Source: Bretschneidera sinensis (lineage: Eukaryota > Streptophyta > Magnoliopsida > Brassicales > Akaniaceae). From it: a stretch of 64,000 nucleotides of DNA. Where the stretch lies: contig CM043700.1 of assembly GCA_023935145.1 (NCBI GenBank), forward strand, positions 30,691,001-30,755,000. Reading direction: 5' to 3'. The notes under the pieces were generated by a model. It made no database searches. It was not told where the DNA came from and worked only from the letters and a program-made list of their open reading frames with translations. Within the stretch, counting starts at the first letter, position 1. Each line of letters opens with the position of its first letter. The position numbers were made by a program, and so were the translations under genes. Of the stretch, positions 10,879 to 22,458 are shown in pieces.

Positions 10879-13836
10879 CCAAATAAATATATATTGACCT
10901 ATCAAATCTAAGAACAATAATTAGTAAATTCTAATAGAACTACCTTCCAAGGCTGATGGTGATAATTTCGCTATGAATGACAATAACTGATCGATCACTC
11001 ATAAATCTTATCCACCCGATATGGTTTGGGCCGACTTTTTTATTGGTCATGGGTGGTGGGTGTATGTTGATGTGAAAATCACCACTCAGAGCGAGAATAG
11101 GTGGGTTGCAGATCTAGCGTCCTACCCGCCCACACATCCGCCCATATCTATCCACTCACACATTTGTCTGTATCTACCCGCTTCGACGAAATATCAATTA
11201 TACCCTTAATTAGTTTGAATATTTATAACCCTACCAATCCCTCTATAAAAGCTTTCTTAAGAAATTTATGTTGTGGATTGTCATATGAATATTTGTTTAT
11301 TGTGGTTTGCGACTTTTCTATAAGATGATTTATGTTTGAAAAAGATGTTTTATAGAATTTCTTCACAAAAATATATAAGGTGGTGCGGTTGATCACTTCA
11401 CCCGCAATGGTAGGTGTTTTACACCAACAACCATCACCCAATCTGGTTAATAGACGGATGTTGATGGTCATTTCCACCAGTACTTGCGGAGGTGGATGAA
11501 AGGGTAACCGCAACCACCCGCATCCATTACCATCCCTAAATTTCATAGGGTGTTTTTCATTGGATTTGATTCTATGTATGTACTTGTTACATTATACTTG
11601 ATTGCTCAAGGTCACTACCTTATTGATGGAGATCATTCCGTCTTTTGTAAATGTATAACAAGTGTAGGCTCTACCAGTATTATGGCCATGTTTAGGGTTC
11701 CATAAATTGTCTTTAAACCATTTATTCTAACTTTCTTTTAAGTTGGCTGAAACGGAACCTCATGGCCTACGTAAAGTCACACATATAGCTTAGAACTATT
11801 TTGGGTCTACAAAGAATCGGAGAAACTATAACTCTATGCTTTTGGTTCATTAACATAACCATTAATATAATAAATATATATAAAATAAAGGTTTTTTTTT
11901 TTTATCTAATACACCTTTACATTTTATTCAGCGGTTATTACGCTTTAAATAACATAAATTTACGTTTTGAATTTAAAGAAAATCTCAAATAGCTCATTTA
12001 TTTGGGTAATCAACCAAAAAGCTAATATTTTTTCTGTGTATAACACGTGCAGACACAACACGTGACCTCACATGAGCTTTAAAATAAACGTTTAAATATT
12101 TTCCATTATATTGAAATAAAATGTAATTGTGATAATCAAATCGAAAACAATGTAAACCGTGAAAAGAGGAATGAAACTGTATAAGAAAATGATAAACCTA
12201 ATAAAAAGTATTGAAGTATTCATCAGGTCATGTGTCAGACAAAAATAAAATATTAACTTTTTAATTGACTAACCAAATAAAGAAGCTATTTGAGAAGTTT
12301 TTTGAATGCATGGATAAGTTGATGTAATATATAAACATAGTAGGTAGCAACCAACGAAACATAACTCACTTTCGAAGGCATTTCTTCCATAAAAACAAAT
12401 GGTATTTCCTTCCTACCTCTAGTTTGGAGACTGGCAATGCTAGAATATAGTTACTTTATTAATTCTTTCTTAACAAATTGAGTTAACACTAAGATATTAG
12501 AGGAAACTAATTTGCACTACAGTCCTTTATACTCTCAATGTCTATGGGTCATTCTTTGAGCAGAAATTACTTATATCTTCATCATCTAGACCCGGATCAG
12601 GTGATTTCTCCGTGAATTTTCTCTCTTTTTCTCTCAATGTTTTTAGCTCTATTTGAAACTAGTTTTATATTAGCATTTGTCACTCTATTCTCATATTGTA
12701 TAGGTTTTTTGTTCGATTTATATATCGATTATTTCTCTTACTTTAAATTATAATCTAATTAGTTAATTTAGTAGGCCAAAATAATCCCAAAACTCAGGCA
12801 TCTACTTCCAATCTGCTACCCAGCATAAATTGACTAGCATTCACGGACAACTCCTTCACCAGACATTTTGGCAAGTTAGTTATTGAGCTACTCAAGAAAG
12901 ATGGGACTCACATGTTGCAAGTTGACACTATTATTTTGTAAATCTATAGAATTAAATTCTCAAATTAATTTGAATTTCATGCAATCAAACATACTGTTAG
13001 TATAATCATTTTCAATATATTCGATGTTATTTTTCTTGCTGAGCAATCGAAAAAAACACAAATTACTGTTAGCAAACAGTAACTAACATATTCTTAATGT
13101 AAGATTTTGTTAATAAGTGATTATGTTAATGAGAGAATATACTATAGAGCTAGAGATAAGTTCCTCCTGAAATGGTGTGGTTCCAATTATTTTTACAGCA
13201 ACATAAATAATAACCACCAAAATAGTTTCATTTTGAAGTTTAATTTATGGATCAAACTCTCTTTCAGTTTTAGTATATTACCAATGGCCAATAGACCCAA
13301 GATAAAAACCATATGATATGACAAATTTAATAATTTTATAGAAGGACCTAATTGTGTTCTCCAAGATTCTACTAAAAAAGAAGATGGTCATCTTAAAACA
13401 GTGTTGATTTCAAAGCTTTTGCTGTGAAAAAAAATAGTGTAAAGAACCATCATAGAACCTTGAAAAAACGAAAAAGAAACTTCTTTAGTGAAAGGGAAAA
13501 AACTTCTTGTTCGAAAAAGGAAAAAAGCAAAGAAAATTCTAGCCACAAATCAATTTCGAACTTAAATATAAAACATGATGCATTATAGGAGTCTTGGGAA
13601 GGAACAAGTAAAGCTCACCTTTAACAAGAATCAGCCCCTAGTCAGAGGTTCATATTCAGTGCATACAGATAAAATTAGTACAGATTCACAAATGAGAAAA
13701 ATTTTAAGCCGCATTGGTCCTCCACAAATCACCAATGCCAGTAAGATGACTGGAGCATTGAACAACTTCTACATCATAACACGAAGCACAACAGCATAGC
13801 TACACACATACTATACTAACAACTAACAAAATGAGA
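10879..13836. other. intergenic with a possible hAT-like remnant
   Basis: Between about 10980 and 11546 the base composition changes to CCCGCCCAC-type tracts, and the segment ends ATTACCATCCCTA, the reverse of the TAGGGATGG terminus common in plant non-autonomous hAT elements. I could not find the partner end or an 8-bp target duplication, so the call is weak. The rest (11550-13836) is AT-rich with no supportable gene. Confidence 0.35.
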
Positions 13837-16800
13837 TCAAATGATATAATCTGACCACTCAGAGATGAACGAAGTATGATCCATCGACTCACCAGGGCAT
13901 TCTTCATTCTTTGCCGGCTTCTCCTTCCCTCCCACCAGCCTCGCTGGGTTCCCCACTGCTGTGGTCCGTGGTGGCACATCGATTAGCACCACTGACCCTG
14001 CCCCAACCTTTGCTCCTTCCCCAATCTTGATGTTTCCCAAAATAGTTGCACCGGCACCAATCAACACTCCATCTCCAATCTTTGGGTGCCGATCCCCACA
14101 TGCCTTCCCAGTTCCACCAAGCGTAACATGATGCAGAATGGACACATTGTTACCAACCACAGCTGTCTCACCTATCACAACACCAGTTGCATGATCAAAC
14201 AGTATTCCCTTCCCAATCTTTGCTGCTGGGTGTATATCAACAGCAAAAACGTCAGATATACGTGAGTGTAATGCCAGTGCTAGTGGCCTGCGGGACTCTG
14301 TCCACAGCTTATGGGCTACTCTGTGAGCCTGACACCGCAAATGTTAAACAAAAATATAGTAACAATTAAATAGAAAAATAAAGACGATTCTGAAGGGAAA
14401 AAGTGATGTTTACTAAATCATCATTAGTACAAAACAATGCTCTACATAAATGCCTTTTATAATCCCTTACATGCTCTTAACCTATATGATAGTGTTGGGT
14501 TTTTTGTCTAAGAATTAAAGATTGAAGATTTCAGCTTCAACAGCATTTGGCGCCTAGGCACGAGCTTTGGGCGCTTAGGCGCGGACCTCTGTGCTTAGGC
14601 GCAAGTCTTGCGTGCCTAGGCGCGGACCTCTGTGCCTAGGCACGGACCACCCGCGCCGCGGCCGGCCGCAAGTGTGGAAGTTCACCATTTTGGAGCGCGC
14701 CGCGGCACATCCTATTCCGCGCCGCGACGCGAAGTCTACCTGAAACCATATTTTGTGCTTCTTCAGCTGGTGCGTTGGTTTTGGTTGAAACGCACAGTTT
14801 CACTTAGACCACTTAGAGGGCCATGATTGTTTGGTTCTCAAGATCTAAGGATTGAGATTGGTTTCAAGTTGGTTATAGTAGTTATTGCTCTATATAAAGG
14901 GTTATCTAGGAGCAATAACAAGAAGAAAATAACAACAGCAATAAGAAAGGAAGAACTTGTATCAAATGCACAAGTGCTCTTCTCATTCCAAGATTGGCTG
15001 GTGTTTAGAGAGAAAGGCTCTCAAATCTTCAGAGGTTTTTCTAGTGAGAGAGGGTATGCAAGATTGGGGTTGTAGGGCTTTGTAATTGGGATTTTCTTGA
15101 GGAAAATTTCAAGAAAACACTTAGTTCTTATCTCTTTCTTTTCTTCTCTCATTCATCAAGAACACATAGTTCTTGAAGAGGTGTTGCTGTAATTGTAAGA
15201 ACTTCAATGATTTAGTGCAGAGAGCTCAGAGGAGTTCACGGGGACGTAGGCAATTTGCTGAACCTCGATAACAATTGTTTGTGTTTTCTCTTTTGTGGTT
15301 TGATTCTTGTCTTGGCCCAAATCATTCTAGATTTGGGTGTTTGAAGGTCACAACTTGGGATTCTTAAGGTGATTTTCAACAGTGGTATCATAGCAAGACT
15401 TCAAGAATTAAAGGAAACTTCTTGAGGGATTCAAGAACGGTGTTGGGATCAAGATTTGATCAAGTTCTTGAGATTTAGAAGTTGGAGAAAAGAGGTTTGG
15501 AAAGCAATTGTGGGTGCTGCATAAATCTTGGGATTTTTTCCTTCAAGATGGGTTCAAACTTCATTGTTGAGAAGTTTGATGGAAAGGGAGACTTTGCCTT
15601 TTGGAAGCGAAAAATCAAGGCGGTTCTTATGCAACAAAAGGTGGACTTGGCGATTGGAGAAGATGATGATTTTCCAGCAAGTATCACGGAGCTCCAACGG
15701 AATGAGATGAAGAAGATGGCGTATAGCACTATCTTTCTGCACGTGTCAGATAGTGTGATAAGGGAATGTGGAGATTCGGAAGATCCAGCTGTCATTTGGA
15801 AGAAACTAGATGAGTTGTTTCTTACCAAAACTCTCCCTAATAAAATCTATCTTCTAAAACGTATCTTTTCTTTTAAAATGGATCCTAATAAAGAGTTGCA
15901 AGATAATCTTGATGTGTTTAATAAACTAGTTCAAGATTTGGCTAGTTGTAGTATAAAATTCCCGGATGAACAATTGGTTGTTATATTGTTGAATTCTCTT
16001 CCCGATTGCTTTGAAAGCTTGATTAATGCTATTGAATATGGAAGAGATACACTAACCAAAGAAATTGTGATTAATGCTATAAAGGCTCATGATTTCAAAG
16101 CCAAGATGAGGGAAGGATCAAGTGGAGAAGGTCTGTTCGTTAGAGGAAGGCCTACAACTCGGAATGGCAGCAACAACTATGGAAACTATCGAGACAAACC
16201 AAATGGTAGAGGTCAAAGCCATGGAAGATCGCATTCTAAACCGAAGTTTGGAGGAAAGTGATGCTACTACTACAATAAGGAGGGCCATTTGAAGAGAGAT
16301 TGCAAGAAGATGTTAAGGGATGAGAAAGGAAGAGGACATACCAAAAATTGAGAGGCTTCGATTGCCAAGGGAGAACAGCAAAATGATGATGTTCTTGTTG
16401 TGTGCTCAAATGTGAGCGAAAAGCAAAGCAGCGAGAAATGACTCTTGGATTCCGGGTGCACTTATCATATGTGTCCTCACCGTGATTGGTTCAAGAATTT
16501 CAAGGAAACTAATGAAGGAAAGGTTTTCTTGTGGAACACTACTTCTTGCCAAGTGAGGGGCACAAGAGACATCCAATTGAGGATGTTTGATGAAGTTACA
16601 AGGCTGCTGCGGAATGTGAGATATCTTCCGAATTTGAGAAGAAATTTGATCTCATTGGGGCAGCTAGATTCCATGGGGTACACATACAAAGCAGAGGGAG
16701 GAAAGATCAAGATAATCAAGGGAGCTTTGGTACTGATCAAAGCAGCAATAAAGGATGATCTCTATGAGATGATTGGAGAGACGAACATCAAGGATCAAGC

Positions 16801-19800
16801 AGCAAGCTTGATGGCTGAGATTGATAAGGCGGTTCTTTGGCACAATCGCTTGGGATATATGAGCGAAAAGAGGCTGCAAGTTCTCAGCAAAGATGATTTA
16901 CTTGATGGTGACAAGGTAGAAAAACTTGATTTCTGCGAGAGTTGTGTTCTTGGGAAGCAACATCGGGTTAACTTCAACACTGGAGTGCACAAATTAAAGG
17001 GTATTCTTAACTACATTCATGTTGATATTTGGGGCCAGCAAGAACACCAACACAAGGAGGTAATCTTTACTTTCTTTCTTTGATTGATGACTATTCTAGA
17101 AAGGTTTAGGTTTATTTGTTTAAAAATAAATCAGATGCTTTGAATAAGTTTGTAGTGTGGAAAAAGTTGCTAGAAACTCAAACAGGCAAGGTAGTTAAGG
17201 TTTTGAGAACCAATAATGGCTTAGAATTTTGCAATCAGGATTTTGACAAATTTTGTTAGTTAAATGGGATTCTAAGGCATAGAACGGTTGTGAAAACCCC
17301 TCAGCAAAATGGAGTTGCTGAGAAGATGAATAGGACTCTTTTGGACAAGGTTAGGTGCATGATTGTTGGCTCCAGTTTACCCAATTTTTTTTTGGGGGAA
17401 GCTGTGTCTACTGCTGCATATTTGGTTAATAGATCACCCTCTAGAGCTTTGGACCTTAAGACTCCCAAGGAGATGTGGAGTGGAAAACCCCCTGAGTTAA
17501 GCAACCTTAGGACTTTTGGATGTGCTGCGTTTGCATATCAAAAGGATGATAAACTTAGCCCAATGTCTAAAAAGTGTGTATTTCTAGGATATGGTGAAGG
17601 GGTTAAGGGGTATAAGTTGTGGTCCTTGAAGCCAAAAGGAACTAAACTCATAATAAATAGGGATGTCATATTTAATGAGCTATTATTTCCCTATTTGGAG
17701 AAAACTAACCGTGCAGGGGAAAGTGAGCAAACCAGCCTGGTTTATGTGGAGCATAGCATCAAAGAAAATTCGGTTCAGGTAGAGCAAGGAAGGCAAGAGG
17801 GTTCGGATCAGGTAGAGCCCATTGATGAAGGCTAAGCTCAAGACACTCAAGAGGAGGCTGAACTAGAAGGAGATGATGCAGCAAATCGGAATGATTATCA
17901 ACTCACAAGAGACCGAGAAAGGAGGCAGATCAGACCACCTTTGAGATATGATTTTGCGGATGTTATTACAGCAACTCCTTATTTAGAAGGAAGGATAATC
18001 AACTATGAACCAGAAACTTACATTGATGTCATGGGATGTAAGGATTCGTCAAGATGGAAGCTAGCTATGGAGGATGAAATGCATTGTTTAAGGAATAACA
18101 ACTCTTGGGAATTGGTGCCTAAACCAGAAAAACAGAGAGTTGTGGATTGTAAGTGGATTTACAAGATCAAAGAAGGAAACACTCCAGGGGATAAAGTCCA
18201 GTATAAGGCTAGGCTGGTGACGAAGGGGTTCACACAAAGAGAAAGCATAGATTTCACAGAAATTTTCTCACCGGTTGTGAAATACAAGACGATAAAGATA
18301 GTGTTAGCTATGGTGGTCCAATTTAATTGGGAGATTGAGCAAATGGATGTGAAGACAGCATTCTTACATGGAGAGCTTGATCAGGCCATCTACATGAGAC
18401 AACCCGAAGGCTATGAGGAAGGAAGGCAAAGGGATTTGGTGTGCAAATTGAAGAAATCTCTCTATGGCCTGAAGCAATCACCTCGGCAATAGAATAAGAG
18501 GTTCAATTCCTTTATAACTAGCTTGGGTTTCATGAGAAGCTACTATAATTCGTGCTTGTACTACAAAGGTCACAAGGTGGAGGAAATGGTGATTATGCTC
18601 ATCTATGTTGATGATATGCAGTTGGTTGGTAGCAGCAAGGAGAAGATAGAAAGGTTGGAGTCTCAACTCAGTTCGGAGTTTGAGATGAAGGATCTTGGTC
18701 ATGCTCAAAAGATCCTTGGAATGAGTATAATCCGGGAAAGGGAGAGAAACAGGTTGAAGGTTTCTCAGACTTCTTACATAGAAAAGATGGTGTCTAAGTT
18801 CTCTATGGAAGATAGTAAACCAATAAAGATTCCCCTTGCTGATCATTTCAAGTTCTCCAGTGATCAATGTCTTAGATCGGATGAGGAGAAGAAAGAAATG
18901 AAAAAAGTCCCTTACTCTAGCGCGGTTGGATCAATCATGTTCACCATGGTAAGCACTAGACCCGACATTTCTCATGCCACTAGTGCTCTCAGCAGGTTTA
19001 TGAGTAATCCCAGAAATGAGCATTGGCTTGGGATGAAGTGGTTGATGAGGTGTTTGAAAGGAGGCTCAGATGTGGGGCTTGTTTACGAGAAGAGGATAAT
19101 ATCATTTGGTTAGAAGGTTATGCGGATTCAGACTATAGAGCAGACCGGGAGGATAAAAGATCGATTACCTCATATTTCTTCAACTTAAACGGATGTTGTA
19201 TAAGTTGGAAGGCTCAGTTGCAGCCGGAGGTAGCACTCTCAACAACTGAAACAGAGTGTATAGCAGCAACGGAAGCTATTAAGGAGGCTATGTGGTGTAA
19301 AGGGTTATTGGAAGAGTTGAAGGTCCTAAAAGAGCAGGTGATGGTGTATTCGGATAGCCAAAGTGCGTTGCATTTGTGTAAGAATCCGATGTTCCATGAG
19401 AGGACTAAGCATATGGATATTCGGTATCATTTCATTCGGGAAAAGGTTACGGAATGAAGCATTCATGTGGACAAAGTGGCAACAGAAGAAAATCTTGCAG
19501 ATTTAAGCACTAAAGTTTTAACTCTAAGCAAGTTCAATCATTGCCTTGAACTTCTTAGAATTGGAATCGGATGATGTGGTGGCTTATGTTGAGTTTGGAT
19601 CCTGAGTTCTCTGCACAATTAGTTCGGGTTTAATTGCTTAGACAAAGGTAGATTTTGTTGGGTTTATTGTCTAAGAATTAAAGATTGAAGATTTCAGCTT
19701 CAGCAGCATGTGGCGCCTAGGCACGAGCTTTGGGCGCCTAGGCGCAGACCTCTGTGCCTAGGCGCAAGTCTTGCGTGCCTAGGCGCGAACCTCTGTGCCT

Positions 19801-21652
19801 AGGCACAAACCACCCGCGTCACGGCCGCCCGCAAGTGTGGAAGTTCACCATTTTGGAGCGTGCTGCAGCACACCCTGTTCCGTGCCTTGGCGCGAAATCT
19901 ACCTGAAACCATATTTTGTGCTTCTTCAGCTGGTGCGTTGGTTTTGGTTGAAACGCACAAGTTCACTTAGACCACTTAGAGGGCCATGCTTGTTTGGTTA
20001 TCAAAATCTAAGGATTGAGATTGGTTTCAAGTTGGTTACGGTAGTTATTGCTCTATATAGAGGGTTATCTAGGAGCAATAACAAGAAGAAAAGAAGAACA
20101 ACAACAAGAAAGGAAGAACTTATATCAAATGCACAAGTGCTCTTCTCATTCCAAGATTGGCTGGTGTTTAGAGAGAAACGGCTCTCAAATCTTCAAAGGT
20201 TTTTCTAGTGAGAGAGTGTATGCAAGATTAGGATTGTAGGGCTTTGTAATTGGGATTTTCTTGGAAAAAATTCCAAAGAAACACTTAGTTCTTATCTCTT
20301 TCTTTTCTCTTCTCTCATTCATCAAGAACACATGGTTTTTGAAAAGGTGTTGTTGTAATTGTAAGAACTCCATTGATTTAGTGCAGAGAGCTCAGAGGAG
20401 CTCACAGAGACGTAGGCAATTTGCTGAACCTCCATAACAATTGCTTGTGTTTTTTCATTTGTGGTTTGATTCTTGTCTTGGTCCAAATCATTCTGGATTT
20501 AGGTGTTTGAAGGTCACAACGTGGGATTCTTAAGGTGATTTTCAACGAATAGGAATGTTAAAAACTTACAAAACAATCATAATAGGTTTCTACCCTGAGA
20601 AATTATTCTTGCACAAGAAATTTGCACAACTTACTAATCACTATCCATAAGTTTCTAGTGCACTGCTTCACTTATGCACTAATTTGTGCACAAATCTTGT
20701 GCATATATCAGTACTCTTCTACCCCCCTCCCCTCCTCTCTTCCTCTCAAGAAATAAAAATCTAAAATTTTATCACTTACAATTTGACATACTCTTGTTGC
20801 AAATAGACACCTCACAGTTCAAAAAATAAAATCATTTAAAATGCATAGAACCACTAAAAAGGGTCATAAAACTTGCAAAATATCCATCACAAACTTGAAA
20901 AATGCAATTGCACTGTCAGTTTGATACGGATACAATGATTGACCCAATTTTAAACTTTGTAACATTACCTGGCAGGCCAATAAGTCTTTATGACTGCTTT
21001 CAAGCCTAAAGCATTGCATGTTATGTATACTTTCAAAACTTACAAGAACAATTATAATTGTGCCTAATGACAAAATTAACAAATTCTACATTTTATCATC
21101 AAACATTTCATAATTATAGCATGAATCATAAAAAGGTAAAGGAAAAAATACAACTGCACACTTAATTTGGCAGAGATTAAATTGGAGTGAGCGACCTCAA
21201 TCGCTATCTAAATCACTAAAGTATAAAACAAATACCTGGCAAGCCAAGAAGCCCTTGTAATTGAGGAGGCAGTGGGAGAAGGAGATGCAAGCCGGGTCTC
21301 GTACGCGAGCCGCGCGGAGATCAGCGACGGCTGCGGCGCAGAGCGCGGGATCCGAGAAGAATGTGTTGAGGAAGAGATCGTAAAGCAGAGTGGAGAGGAG
21401 CGTGGAGGAGCAGAGCTTGTTCCCAAGGTGGAAGGAAAGCGACCGCTCCAGCGAGGAGTGAGAGAGGATCGTCGAGTATAAATAGCTGGCCAGCGCCGGC
21501 TCCGCCTCGGCGTCGCGGCGTGCCTCGTCTTCGATCTGGGCCCAGACCCACGCCTCGTCTTCGTATACTGCCGTGTCTGCTGCGGCATCGGCGCCTGACG
21601 TCTCCGTCACGGAAGACGAAGGCGACGGGTAACGGAGCTCGCCCGCGGGCAT
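13837..21652 (-). CDS. serine acetyltransferase, SERAT1;1-like, two exons
   Basis: Exon 1 (21652-21236, 139 codons) and exon 2 (14328-13837, 163 codons plus stop) join in phase 0 at KGFLACQ|AHRVAHKLW to give 302 residues, close to the usual about 310. It transfers acetyl from acetyl-CoA to serine, giving O-acetylserine for cysteine synthesis. The N-terminal helical SATase domain (ALASYLYSTILSHSSLE) is followed by the hexapeptide beta-helix with the catalytic region DIHPAAKIGKGILFDHATG and HHVTLGGTGKACGDRHPKIG. The C-terminal tail ends SDYII, the Ile-terminated peptide that docks into O-acetylserine(thiol)lyase. MPAGELR at the start and no transit peptide suggest the cytosolic SERAT1;1 type. 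Exon 1 is strikingly GC-rich. The 6,907-bp intron holds a full Copia element; without it the intron would be about 0.85 kb. Confidence 0.93.
14493..15381 (+). repeat. 5' LTR of the Copia element
   Basis: It starts TGTTGGGTTTTTTGTC and ends TTTTCAACA. Five palindrome-like CTAGG cores lie at 14549-14645. A GACGTAGGCAATTTGCTGAACC stretch near the 3' end is the U5-side motif common in plant Copia LTRs. Confidence 0.95.
15383..15394 (+). other. primer-binding site, initiator tRNA-Met
   Basis: TGGTATCATAGC lies one base after the 5' LTR. It differs from the usual plant Copia site TGGTATCAGAGC at one base. Confidence 0.85.
15548..16441 (+). pseudogene. Copia gag with broken zinc knuckle
   Basis: The frame opens MGSNFIVEKFDGKGDFAFW at 15548 and carries the Copia gag (UBN2-type) domain. 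TGA stops fall at 16259, 16349 and 16439. The knuckle right after the first stop reads CYYYNKEGHLKRDC; the second Cys of CX2C has become Tyr. The third stop replaces the residue just before the protease motif LLDSGCTYHMC, where the family has Trp, which fits a TGG-to-TGA change. The product would have been the RNA-packaging protein of the element. Confidence 0.88.
16442..19574 (+). pseudogene. Copia pol: protease, integrase, RT, RNase H (disrupted)
   Basis: Domains in order are aspartic protease (LDSGCTYHM), integrase with zinc ligands (second His lost: WHNRLGYMS; CESC kept) and core (second catalytic Asp changed to Asn in TNNGLEF), reverse transcriptase with an intact YVDD box near 18610, and RNase H (YADSDYRADREDKRS, then DSQSALHLCKNP). 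Frameshifts fall near 17035 and 19095. Stops fall at 17107, 17257, 17833, 18490 and 19455; those at 17107 and 18490 replace family Trp codons. Domain order integrase before RT is diagnostic of Copia; closest in style to Tnt1. Confidence 0.92.
19656..20547 (+). repeat. 3' LTR of the Copia element
   Basis: It starts TGTTGGGTTTATTGTC and ends TTTTCAACG, the last base changed from the A of the 5' copy. All five palindrome cores (19712-19808) keep CCTAGG, whereas two of the five in the 5' LTR have decayed to CTTAGG. Confidence 0.94.
20553..21235 (-). other. serine acetyltransferase intron 1, donor-proximal part
   Basis: The exon 1 donor is CAG|GTATTT at 21235. Downstream in the intron, 20967-20996 repeats the end of exon 1 at 24 of 30 positions, including a second CCAG|GTAATG donor-like site. 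No other coding sequence is seen. Confidence 0.6.
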
Positions 21653-22055
21653 CGTTGATGGTCGGTTGAATTAAGTGAGAGATTAGTGGTGCTGATGATA
21701 ATTATGATTTATGATGATGATTGTTTTGAGATGTTTTGGGAGATCTATGTGGCGACAGCGGCGTTTACGGATTAGGGAGTAGTTTTTTTATGATAATTAT
21801 GATTTTATCTTGCGGTTTGTGCCAGTGCCAGGTGGAAAATATTTCTGGTGCATGTACTCCTATGTGAATTTTTTTTACACTCCAGTCATATTCGCATCTA
21901 GATACTCCAAAAATCAAGACCGTTTGTTTTGTTTACAAACAAAAGCTAGTACTGTAAAATAATTCAATCCTCCGAAATTGAGAGGAATGAACAGTATAAA
22001 GTAAAATACACTACAGTAATTTTTATTTTATTTTTATCTTTTTAAACTTTTATCA

Positions 22056-22093
<38 letters not shown>

Positions 22094-22453
22094 AAAAAAA
22101 CTACTTCCTTCCATTATTTCTTCTATCTTCGATGTGAATAGGATTTGATTATTGATTTTTTATGCAATAACATATGACTCTATTTTGTTAAATGAAATAT
22201 ATTTTCTTGAATTATTCATTAAAAAAAAATAGATCCTTCCATTTTTTTTTTCCCTCACATTTTTTTTTATCACATCTCCCTTTTTTTATAAATAAAAGTG
22301 TTATTACTTCAAACTACCAAAATTCCCAACACAAAATTTCAATTCATTAAAAACAAACTTGTATTAATGGTGTTTCCTAAGAAATAAGCCAATCTTATAC
22401 TTAAACATATAAACTTGTGGCCTAATTATTAAATATTCTTAATTTTGGAATAA
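21653..22453. other. upstream region of the serine acetyltransferase gene
   Basis: The first 150 bases before the ATG should hold its 5' UTR and promoter; no TATA box is convincing. A TA microsatellite lies at about 22060-22091. The rest is AT-rich with no gene. Confidence 0.55.
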
Positions 22454-22458
22454 TTACA

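Larger units (their letters stand above)
14493..20547 (+). mobile_element. Ty1/Copia (Tork/Tnt1-like) retrotransposon, complete but dead
   Basis: The 6,055-bp element has two LTRs (889 and 892 bp), a tRNA-Met primer site, and gag, protease, integrase, reverse transcriptase and RNase H in Copia order. Flanks GATAG (14488-14492) and AATAG (20548-20552) are a 4-of-5 target-site duplication. A hand comparison of the LTRs gives roughly 60-70 differences, near 7%, many of them C-to-T or G-to-A, so the insertion is not young. Eight premature stops and two frameshifts disable it. It sits in the serine acetyltransferase intron, antisense to that gene. Confidence 0.95.

Noticed and set aside
20864..21082. 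Minus-strand 72-codon frame as a small gene
   Set aside because: It is explained by the ghost copy of the exon 1 end within the acetyltransferase intron; the remaining frame has no family and poor coding character.
21208..21588. Overlapping long frames on both strands at the GC-rich exon
   Set aside because: They are shadow frames created by the high GC content of the real exon 1 of the serine acetyltransferase gene.
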